Source: Candidatus Brocadiia bacterium
GTDB taxonomy: Bacteria; Planctomycetota; MHYJ01; JACQXL01
Assembly: GCA_020062035.1 (NCBI GenBank)
Contig: JAGUXD010000176.1
Coordinates: forward strand, 1 to 6,939
Reading direction: 5' to 3'
DNA: 6,939 nt
Shown: positions 1 through 5,478 of the stretch, piece by piece
Position numbering within the stretch: position 1 is the first letter of the stretch
Layout of the letters: each line of letters begins with the position of its first letter
Position numbers and translations under genes: made by a program
The notes under the pieces: model-generated
Told to the model about the DNA's origin: nothing
The model's database searches: none
Seen by the model: the letters and a program-made list of their open reading frames with translations, nothing else

Positions 1-1
1 A

Positions 2-289
2 ATCAAAAATAATCTAAGCGGAATTCAATACCTGATTTACGACAGCACCATTGTAACTAATATTCCATCCCTGCAGAGCGGAGAGGCAAGAGGCATTCCT
101 GCATCCGGGTTAGCAAAAGATAAACTCAATAACATAATGATGGCGAATATAATTCTAACCGCTTTTATGGCTAAGATAACCGCCCTTATTAGCAAAGAAG
201 ATTTAGACAAAGCCATCAAAAAGATTGTCTCGTCCAAAGATTATCCCTTGAATATTCAGGCAATAGAACTTGGCTTCAGGTATGACTAA
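2..289 (+). CDS. 2-oxoacid:ferredoxin oxidoreductase, gamma subunit (3' end, partial)
   Basis: The frame opening at base 2 runs without a stop to TAA at 287-289 and gives the last 95 residues of a protein whose start lies left of the window. The residues resemble the end of the gamma subunit of KorC/PorG-type 2-oxoacid:ferredoxin oxidoreductases. There is a strand plus loop (LIYDSTIV), a GIPASGLA segment matching the family's IPAT-x-IA motif, a helix (NNIMMANIILTAFMAKITA), an ISKEDLDKAIKK segment and the ending LNIQAIELGF. Such enzymes oxidatively decarboxylate pyruvate, 2-oxoglutarate or related acids to acyl-CoA with ferredoxin as acceptor, in the cytoplasm of mostly anaerobic organisms. 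Family assignment is by remembered motifs. The substrate cannot be told from this fragment, and the alpha and beta subunits would be expected to the left. The gene converges on pfkA. Confidence 0.82.
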   Translation: MKNNLSGIQYLIYDSTIVTNIPSLQSGEARGIPASGLAKDKLNNIMMANIILTAFMAKITALISKEDLDKAIKKIVSSKDYPLNIQAIELGFRYD

Positions 290-320
290 GGGTGGCTACC
301 CAGCGCCCGACCCAGCACAT

Positions 321-335
321 AATCCCAGTGGGATT
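321..335. repeat. Perfect 7-bp palindrome (AATCCCA-G-TGGGATT)
   Basis: The two seven-base arms are exact reverse complements around a single G. Downstream flanking bases (GAGAGGAAAC, 336-345) give the whole a look like a CRISPR repeat, which often has an AATCCC.../GGGATTG core and a GAAAC end. There is only one copy and no spacer array in the window, so it is called only as a palindrome. It could be a protein-binding site, a relic repeat or chance. Confidence 0.4.
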
Positions 336-355
336 GAGAGGAAACATTAATCCGT

Positions 356-455
356 CTGAATCACACCAATTATAACCTATTGATGTGTAAGGAGATATAT
401 CTGAAGGTGTTCAGTTTTATAACCTGTTGATAGATAAGAAGTTAAGGAAATCAGG
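356..455. repeat. Degenerate tandem repeat, two units of about 45-55 bases
   Basis: Unit A (about 356-400) and unit B (about 401-455) share an ordered series of motifs: CTGAA, then TTATAACCT-R-TTGAT (370-384 and 417-431), then TAAGGA (388-393 and 443-448). The two TTATAACCT blocks start 47 bases apart. Outside these motifs the units diverge and unit B is longer. The repeat was probably generated by an old local duplication. I see no coding potential conserved between the units. Confidence 0.4.
401..418 (+). terminator. Weak candidate terminator hairpin
   Basis: CTGAA and TTCAG can pair around a GGTG loop, followed by four T residues on the + strand. This orientation would serve the 2-oxoacid oxidoreductase gene that ends 112 bases earlier. 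The stem has only five pairs, two of them G-C, and the T run is short, so efficient intrinsic termination is doubtful. The same sequence is part of the local tandem repeat and may have no role in termination. Confidence 0.18.
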
Positions 456-521
456 AAATTACTGAACCGATGGATAAATTGCCCCCCTTCATTCCTGTCT
501 CTCTTATCGTAATGTGCTGGG

Positions 522-1610
522 TTAATCACCGAAACATATTCCAAGTTCCCTGCCGGATTGGATTACATCAGAATGTAATGGGACGGTATTTAACTGTGAA
601 ATCGCTTCTTCTAGCGGGACCGAGCCGATATTCGGAGGTCTTAAGCAGACCATCCTTCCGAATTTGCCTTCGGCTATTAATCTGACTGCGGCAGTCCCAA
701 ATCTTGTTCCTACTAATCTGTCAAATGTTGTGGGATTGCCGCCTCTCTGTAAATGTCCCAAAACCATAGACCTTGTTTCTTTGCCGGTTCTTTTACTAAT
801 TTCTTCTGCGACCATATTTCCGATGCCGACTAATAATTCAACACGGCTGGCTGAAGCGGTGGCTTTAACAATCCTCTGACCGCCAACGGGTTTCGCCCCT
901 TCAGCCACGACAACTATGCAGAAATTTCTTTTAGTCTGGTATCGTTCTTTTACTTTGGCACACACTTTATCAAGATTGAAGGGTATCTCAGGTATTAAAA
1001 TCACATCTGCACCGCCTGCAACACCTGAATTTAAGGCAATCCATCCGGCATATCTGCCCATAACTTCAACCACCATCACCCTTTTATGGCTCTGGGCAGT
1101 GGAATGAAGTTTATCCAATGCATCGGTTGCGGTAGATACCGCTGTATCATATCCGAATGTAATAACCGTTGCCTTCAAATCATTATCAATTGTTTTCGGG
1201 ACGCCGACAATCGGAATGCCTTTATCTTTTAACCCCTTGGCAATCCCTAAAGAACCATCACCGCCAATAGCCACGAGCGCATCAAGTTTTAATTTACGGA
1301 AATTTCTTACGATAATATTTGATAAATCCCTGACAACGACCTTGTTTCCTACTTTTACCTGATGCTGAAATGGGTTGCCGCGGTTAGTGGTGCCCAGAAT
1401 AGTGCCACCCATATTTAATATTCCGGTTATGTCTTTAGTGGTAATCTTTTTTGCTTTTGAGATATTTAACAGACCTTCAAAACCTTCCCTGATTCCTATC
1501 ACTTCCCAGTTGCGATTAAAAGCACTCTTGACAACGGCGCGTATAACCGCATTAAGACCAGGTGCATCACCGCCACCTGTTAAAACACCAATTCGTTTTA
1601 TCTTTTTCAT
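522..1610 (-). CDS. pfkA: 6-phosphofructokinase, mixed ATP/PPi group III type
   Basis: The 362-residue cytoplasmic enzyme phosphorylates fructose 6-phosphate to fructose 1,6-bisphosphate, the committing step of glycolysis. Visible PFK motifs in order are TGGGDAPGLNA (11-21), GGDGS (116-120, phosphoryl-donor site), PKTIDND (138-144, catalytic Asp142), MGR (184-186), PEIP (207-210) and HLQRGGNP (286-293). Gly119 and Lys139 correspond to E. coli Gly124-region donor positions 104 and 124: Gly/Gly is usual in bacterial ATP enzymes and Asp/Lys in PPi enzymes. The Gly/Lys mix points to the group III mixed-substrate family, so the donor (ATP or PPi) is open; if PPi, the reaction is reversible. The ATG at 1610 is chosen because AAGGAG precedes it by four bases and the family N-terminus begins there. 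A 28-residue upstream extension would be translated from repeat DNA. It is the last gene of the - strand run, 80 bases after scpA. Confidence 0.95.
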   Translation of the reverse strand: MKKIKRIGVLTGGGDAPGLNAVIRAVVKSAFNRNWEVIGIREGFEGLLNISKAKKITTKDITGILNMGGTILGTTNRGNPFQHQVKVGNKVVVRDLSNIIVRNFRKLKLDALVAIGGDGSLGIAKGLKDKGIPIVGVPKTIDNDLKATVITFGYDTAVSTATDALDKLHSTAQSHKRVMVVEVMGRYAGWIALNSGVAGGADVILIPEIPFNLDKVCAKVKERYQTKRNFCIVVVAEGAKPVGGQRIVKATASASRVELLVGIGNMVAEEISKRTGKETRSMVLGHLQRGGNPTTFDRLVGTRFGTAAVRLIAEGKFGRMVCLRPPNIGSVPLEEAISQLNTVPLHSDVIQSGRELGICFGD

Positions 1611-1613
1611 AAT

Positions 1614-1620
1614 ACTCCTT
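1614..1620 (-). promoter_or_regulatory. Ribosome binding site of pfkA
   Basis: On the - strand this reads AAGGAGT, with AGGAG four bases before the ATG at 1610. It sits in an A-rich tract and decides the start in favour of 1610 over the in-frame TTG at 1694, which has no comparable site and would place a repeat hairpin in the protein. Confidence 0.75.
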
Positions 1621-1642
1621 TTTTTCTTATGACGATTCAGTC

Positions 1643-1682
1643 CTTTTAACCACAGATGGATACCCCGTGCGGAAGCATGGGG
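1643..1682. repeat. CCACAGA-family fragment plus hairpin in the scpA-pfkA gap
   Basis: On the + strand CTTTTAACCACAGATGGATA (1643-1662) resembles the CCACAGA repeats at 2423-2445, 2504-2535 and 6811-6835. It is followed at once by CCCCGTGC-GGAA-GCATGGGG (1663-1682), an eight-pair stem with one mismatched position closed by a GNRA-type GGAA loop as read on the + strand. Neither part is explained by the flanking genes. On the transcribed (-) strand the hairpin would fold in the mRNA between scpA and pfkA, where it could stabilise an upstream or downstream segment. It has no T run and so is not an intrinsic terminator. Confidence 0.5.
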
Positions 1683-1690
1683 CTCTTCAC

Positions 1691-2404
1691 TCAAATGAGT
1701 TTTATTCTGATATCCTCAAAGTCATTTTTCTGTTCAATCTCAACAGATTGGCGACGGGCTAATTCTAATGTGGCCAAGAAATTTCTGACTATATCTATTC
1801 GCCCCTGTTTTACTAATTCACTGAAAAGAACCTCTTTTTTCTCTTTTAGTCTCTCTATAATACCCTCTATAATCTTTTCCAGAGGGATATCATCATAAAG
1901 AAGAGAAATCGGTATATCCAGAATAATTTCTTTATTAAGCCGAGCAAATGCCCTGACCAATTGCCAGAGGTCTAATTCCACCTGAATTTCATCGGGCTCG
2001 GGAACATCCGGTTTGATATAAGGTCTGGGAAATGTTTGTGCTTGTTGTTCTAATAAATGTCTTAGTTTGACTGAAACATCTTTATATTTTTTATATTCCA
2101 GTAATTTTTTTACTAATTCAAATCTTGGGTCTTCTGGTTCTTCATCGGCTGTTTCATCATCTTCATAAACCGGGACAAGCATCCTTGCTTTAATCTCCAT
2201 CAATGTTGAGGCGAGCACTAAAAATTCTCCTGCTAAATTTATATCTAATTTACGCATCATCTCTAAATAATTAAGATATTGTTCTGTTACTCGCGAGATT
2301 GGGATATCATAAATATTAAGTTCATTTTCTTTAATAAGATAAAGCAATAAATCTAACGGACCGTAGAAATTTTCCAACTGGACTTTATAATCAATAATTT
2401 CCAT
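1691..2404 (-). CDS. scpA: Segregation and condensation protein A (kleisin)
   Basis: ScpA is the kleisin subunit of the SMC-ScpAB condensin, closing the SMC ring that organises and helps segregate the nucleoid. The 237-residue length fits the family (roughly 230-260). The N-terminal helical domain carries the hallmark FYGPLDLLLYLI (13-24) and DIPISRVTEQY (33-43). The AGEFLVLASTLMEIKARMLV stretch (58-77) is the most conserved family block. An acidic linker (80-92), rich in Asp and Glu, follows. The C-terminal winged-helix domain ends in NFLATLELARRQSVEIEQ (208-225) and FEDIRI (229-234). The ATG at 2404 has GGAG eight bases upstream and the conserved N-terminus starts right there. The usual partner gene scpB does not follow; pfkA takes that place. 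Both flanking gaps hold repeats. Confidence 0.95.
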   Translation of the reverse strand: MEIIDYKVQLENFYGPLDLLLYLIKENELNIYDIPISRVTEQYLNYLEMMRKLDINLAGEFLVLASTLMEIKARMLVPVYEDDETADEEPEDPRFELVKKLLEYKKYKDVSVKLRHLLEQQAQTFPRPYIKPDVPEPDEIQVELDLWQLVRAFARLNKEIILDIPISLLYDDIPLEKIIEGIIERLKEKKEVLFSELVKQGRIDIVRNFLATLELARRQSVEIEQKNDFEDIRIKLI

Positions 2405-2422
2405 AAAGAAAACTCCGTAACT

Positions 2423-2535
2423 AATTTTGCCACAGAGGCACAGAGAAATACTGGGAAGTTCACAGTCCCGCTAAAGCGTGATAAATCCGGTTTCTTCATT
2501 CGGCTCTGTGCCCTCTGCGTCTCTGTGGCTAAATT
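2423..2535. repeat. Fold-back element with CCACAGAG inverted ends between trpS and scpA
   Basis: The left end (2423-2445) and the reverse complement of the right end (2504-2535) both read AATTT-x-GCCACAGAG followed by GCACAGAG. The right end has an extra insertion of about nine bases (ACGCAGAGG). The 58 bases between them include a degenerate copy of the GTCCCGC palindrome. The whole is about 113 bases and fills most of the 159-base trpS-scpA gap. It has no open reading frame of note. Size and inverted ends are like a MITE or REP-type element. I did not see a clear target-site duplication. Confidence 0.6.
2465..2482. repeat. GTCCCGC palindrome, copy 1 (degenerate, intergenic)
   Basis: On the + strand the bases are GTCCCGC-TAAA-GCGTGAT. 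Compared with the copies at 4072-4089 and 6200-6219, the right arm has one substitution (T for G at 2479), so one pair of the stem is lost. It lies in the centre of the CCACAGAG fold-back element. Confidence 0.5.
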
Positions 2536-2563
2536 TATACCTACACCTCAAGATAAATTGGGT

Positions 2564-3565
2564 TTATCCCCAAATGGCTTCTTTAATTTCTTTAATTGTT
2601 TGAGAAGCGATTTGTCTTGCTTTTTGGGCGCCTTCTCTTAAGGTCTTTTTAATATATTCAGGGTCCTGTTCTATGTTTTTTCTCTTCTGACGGAATGGTT
2701 TAGTGATTTCAATCAATAAATCCGCTAAACTCTTCTTGCAATCAGTACAACCCATTCTGGCATTATGACAATCTTCAGCCAATTTATCTGTTTTATCTAT
2801 AGCAAATACCTTATAATAACCGTAGACATTACATTCTGCCGGATGTCCCGGGTCTGTTTTTTTAATACGGCTCGGGTCAGTAAACATCAGATTAACCTTT
2901 TTGCTTATCTCATCTGATGAGTCAGATAGATTGATGGCATTATCATAACTTTTGCTCATTTTTCTTTTATCAAGGCCCAAGAGACGCGGAAAACGGGTCA
3001 ATTTTGCCTCTGGTTCCGGCAGTAAGACCTGCTTGTTTTTCTTGAGGGCAAAGAGATAATTTAATCTTCTTGCGATTTCTCTGGTTAACTCCAGATGAGG
3101 AAGTTGGTCTTCGCCAACCGGAACCGCCTGTGCCTTATAAAGCAGGATATCAGCCGCCTGTAAGAGAGGGTATCCCAGAAACGCATAGGTAGATAAATCT
3201 TTATCCTTTAATTCCTGTTGTTGTTCTTTATAAGTAGGACACCGTTCCAACCACCCTAATGGTGTAATGGTTGATAAAATCATATGTAATTCTAAATGTT
3301 CAGGAACATCTGACTGTAAAAATATGACACTGCGACCTGGGTCTAATCCTGCAGAAATCCAGTCAGTCACATTATCATACGCATATTTTTTGATAGAGGC
3401 AGTATCATTCTGGTACTCACTCATCAAGGCGTGCCAATCAGCAACCATATAAAAACATTCATAATCTTGTTGCAGTTGCACCCAGTTTTCCACTGCGCCG
3501 ACTAAATGACCTAAATGCATCAGACCGGTTGGCCTCATCCCGGAAAGGATTCTTGGTTTTGACAT
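2564..3565 (-). CDS. trpS: Tryptophanyl-tRNA synthetase
   Basis: This class I synthetase charges tRNA-Trp with tryptophan using ATP in the cytoplasm. The 333-residue length is normal for bacterial TrpRS. The HIGH-type motif is HLGH at 17-20 and the KMSKS motif is exact at 202-206, with the family segments GLDPGRS (73-79), TPLGWLER (101-108) and PVGEDQLPHLELTREIARR (149-167). After the catalytic domain come four cysteines, Cys245, Cys266, Cys273 and Cys276 (C-x20-C-x6-C-x2-C). This closely resembles the C-x22-C-x6-C-x2-C site that holds a 4Fe-4S cluster in Thermotoga maritima TrpRS, so a cluster near the anticodon-binding region is plausible. The ATG at 3565 follows GGGAG by about nine bases. 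The gene starts 35 bases after mrdA. No T-box or Trp leader is visible upstream, and the gene is likely transcribed with the envelope genes. Confidence 0.97.
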   Translation of the reverse strand: MSKPRILSGMRPTGLMHLGHLVGAVENWVQLQQDYECFYMVADWHALMSEYQNDTASIKKYAYDNVTDWISAGLDPGRSVIFLQSDVPEHLELHMILSTITPLGWLERCPTYKEQQQELKDKDLSTYAFLGYPLLQAADILLYKAQAVPVGEDQLPHLELTREIARRLNYLFALKKNKQVLLPEPEAKLTRFPRLLGLDKRKMSKSYDNAINLSDSSDEISKKVNLMFTDPSRIKKTDPGHPAECNVYGYYKVFAIDKTDKLAEDCHNARMGCTDCKKSLADLLIEITKPFRQKRKNIEQDPEYIKKTLREGAQKARQIASQTIKEIKEAIWG

Positions 3566-3600
3566 ATAATTTTACTCCCTTTCTTAATCTATGTTTATTT

Positions 3601-5463
3601 CTATTCCTTTGTGGTTAAATTTATAGCCAATGCCTCTGGTAGAAAATGAGCCGCGAGAGGGGCTGCGGCTTCCGAGCCTTTACCACCGTGTTCAACAACA
3701 ACAACAAAGGCAATTCGTGGTTTCTCATATGGCGCAAATCCAGCAAACCAGGCGTGTGGCTTTTTACCCCAGACCTCTGCGCTTCCGGTCTTGCCTGCAG
3801 ATGAAAAATTCCTCATCTTCGTGTTGTAGGCAGTCCCACCTTCTGAATGCACCACTTTATATAATCCTTGCAGAAGATGCCTTATCGTTGTTGCTGATAA
3901 ACTTATTTTCTTCTGAACGTCAGGGCGAGAATCCCTTGTAATTCGTGGTCTAACAAGAACCCCACCATTAACTAATGCAGATAACATCCGCACCACCTGT
4001 AATGGTGTTACCATCAAATCTCCCTGCCCGATTGATAGATTAAGAGTTTCTGATAAAGACCAATTTTCCGTCCCGCCGGAGCGGGATAGTTTAGGTAATC
4101 TACCTTTATTCTCAGCCGGCAAGTCAACACCGGTTTTTTCTCCGAACCCGAAAATATTAGCCCATTTAAGTATCGCTTCAACACCTGTTAATTTACCGAT
4201 ATTAAAGAAATACACATTACAAGAATACTTTATTGCATCTTCTAAAGAGAGTGTCCCGTGTTCGCGATTATAGTCCGCAATCCAGCAGCGGAATTTCTTA
4301 TACATCGGTGAGAAATAACCAGTGCAATTAAAAGAAGTGTTAGGAGTAATTTTACCTTCCTCTAAGGCATCAATCGTGGTGATGATTTTAAAGACCGAGC
4401 CGGGTGGATATTCACCAGAAATTGCCCTATTATACAAGGGCTTAAGCGGCGACTTAAAGATATATTCCACGGTTTGGTTGTCCACTGGCGGCTGCAACTC
4501 ATTAGGATTAAACGAAGGCACACTCACCATTGCCAATATCTCGCCGGTATAAATATCCATTACAATTCCTGCACCAACCTTGTCTTTTAGTGCTTCTTGC
4601 ATCTTCTTCTGCAAGGGAAGGTCAATTGTAAGTGTGAGATTTTCTGGCTCTATAGAATCGGTTCTACTGAGTTCCTTTTTCTGGCGGGTTGTGTAATCAT
4701 ATTCACTGAGCCGAACGCCATATCTGCCGATGAGTGTTTTATTATGCAATTTCTCTATGCCACTGCGACCCATAGATTTATCCTTAAACTCGCCTAATTC
4801 AACTAATGTCTGATATGTTTCATTGTCAACTTTCGGATTTATAATATCGCGAAAATAATTGTCATGGATAAATTTATCATATTCCTCTTTCCAGACAGGT
4901 CCGGTATAACCAATTAGATGACAGGCAAGTTCATTATAAAGATAGTGTCGTAAGATATTTTCCGAGATAGTAAATCCGGTAAATATTTCCGGATGCGCCT
5001 CAATCTGCACTGCCTGTTCTAACGAAAGCCCTGCGAAAAGTTTATATTTATCCCGTTGCTTTTGTTTGATAAATTGGCTCTTGAGCCGGTCTGATTTGCC
5101 TTCTGCTTGCTTCTCAATCCTTTGAATGATACTTTCTATCTTTGAGGTAATATCGTTTTCTTTAACCTTCAGTATTTTACCCAATTTTCCTATCATTTCT
5201 GATTCTGGTTGTTTTGATGAAAAATAGCGAAAAGGTGTAAAGTATAAATCAAAACTCAGTTTATTAGATACCAGAACCTCGCGGTTTCTATCAAGGATTC
5301 TACCTCTTGGTTCAGCCAAGAGTTCAATACGAGTGGCATATTTACGTGCCTGATTAATATAATAAGAATTGTTGATTACCTGTGATGAAAATAATCGGGC
5401 GATAATGATAAAGAAAACAAACCCGGTTACTACTAAAAATATGACAATCCGTTTCTGGAACAT
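3601..5463 (-). CDS. mrdA: Penicillin-binding protein 2 (elongasome transpeptidase)
   Basis: PBP2 is the class B transpeptidase that cross-links side-wall peptidoglycan with RodA and MreB. The 620-residue protein has a short cytoplasmic start (MFQKR), one membrane helix (about 6-26) and a periplasmic remainder. The dimerisation domain carries AEPRGRILDRN (50-60) and GRSGIEK (232-238). The transpeptidase domain carries all three penicillin-binding motifs: SVFK (356-359, nucleophile Ser356), SCN (414-416) and KTG (558-560). The family block LNLSIGQGDLMVTPLQ (474-489) is also present. The start must be 5463 or later, because an in-frame TAG directly precedes the ATG. There is no clear Shine-Dalgarno sequence, and the 15-base gap after lpxA suggests translational coupling. 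Residues 460-466 are encoded by a palindromic repeat. No rodA or mreBCD gene lies alongside, although these often accompany mrdA. Confidence 0.96.
   Translation of the reverse strand: MFQKRIVIFLVVTGFVFFIIIARLFSSQVINNSYYINQARKYATRIELLAEPRGRILDRNREVLVSNKLSFDLYFTPFRYFSSKQPESEMIGKLGKILKVKENDITSKIESIIQRIEKQAEGKSDRLKSQFIKQKQRDKYKLFAGLSLEQAVQIEAHPEIFTGFTISENILRHYLYNELACHLIGYTGPVWKEEYDKFIHDNYFRDIINPKVDNETYQTLVELGEFKDKSMGRSGIEKLHNKTLIGRYGVRLSEYDYTTRQKKELSRTDSIEPENLTLTIDLPLQKKMQEALKDKVGAGIVMDIYTGEILAMVSVPSFNPNELQPPVDNQTVEYIFKSPLKPLYNRAISGEYPPGSVFKIITTIDALEEGKITPNTSFNCTGYFSPMYKKFRCWIADYNREHGTLSLEDAIKYSCNVYFFNIGKLTGVEAILKWANIFGFGEKTGVDLPAENKGRLPKLSRSGGTENWSLSETLNLSIGQGDLMVTPLQVVRMLSALVNGGVLVRPRITRDSRPDVQKKISLSATTIRHLLQGLYKVVHSEGGTAYNTKMRNFSSAGKTGSAEVWGKKPHAWFAGFAPYEKPRIAFVVVVEHGGKGSEAAAPLAAHFLPEALAINLTTKE
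4072..4089. repeat. GTCCCGC palindrome, copy 2 (inside mrdA)
   Basis: On the + strand the sequence is GTCCCGC-CGGA-GCGGGAT: six perfect pairs plus a closing G-T pair around a four-base loop. It encodes about residues 460-466 of PBP2 (S-R-S-G-G-T-E). This is the variable stretch between the Pro of the GRLPK segment and the Trp before LNLSIGQG, a loop that differs widely between PBP2 proteins. It keeps the reading frame open and does not touch any catalytic motif. Confidence 0.6.
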
Positions 5464-5478
5464 CTAATTAATAATAAA

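Larger units (their letters stand above)
290..521. other. Convergent intergenic region with weak hairpins and repeats
   Basis: This gap lies between the stop of the oxidoreductase gene (+ strand) and the stop of pfkA (- strand), so both transcripts should end here. I see no credible gene in it. It holds a short GGGT-GGCT-ACCC hairpin right after the first stop (291-302), a perfect 7-bp palindrome (321-335), a degenerate tandem repeat (356-455) and a small CTGAA-GGTG-TTCAG hairpin followed by TTTT (401-418). None of the hairpins is a strong intrinsic terminator on either strand. A G/C-rich six-base C run at 482-487 is the only other compositional oddity. Confidence 0.6.

Noticed and set aside
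37..237. 66-codon open frame on the - strand
   Set aside because: It is antisense to the oxidoreductase gamma-subunit fragment, whose + strand frame has clear family motifs.
470..685. 71-codon open frame on the + strand across the intergenic region and pfkA end
   Set aside because: Most of it is antisense to the PFK C-terminus, with no ribosome binding site or recognisable content.
1611..1694. Upstream extension of pfkA to a TTG at 1694 (28 more residues, overlapping the scpA stop)
   Set aside because: The added residues come from a CCACAGA repeat and hairpin, do not resemble PFK, and the ATG at 1610 has a proper ribosome binding site.
3566..3600. T-box or Trp attenuator before trpS
   Set aside because: The gap is only 35 bases and holds a ribosome binding site but no leader structure.
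3646..3668. GCCGC...GCGGC inverted repeat near the mrdA 3' end
   Set aside because: It has short arms and a long loop, fits an Ala-rich coding stretch and does not match the other repeats.
3630..3941. 103-codon open frame on the + strand, rich in Gln and Ser
   Set aside because: It is a shadow of the PBP2 transpeptidase domain, has no family resemblance, and the opposite frame contains the KTG motif.
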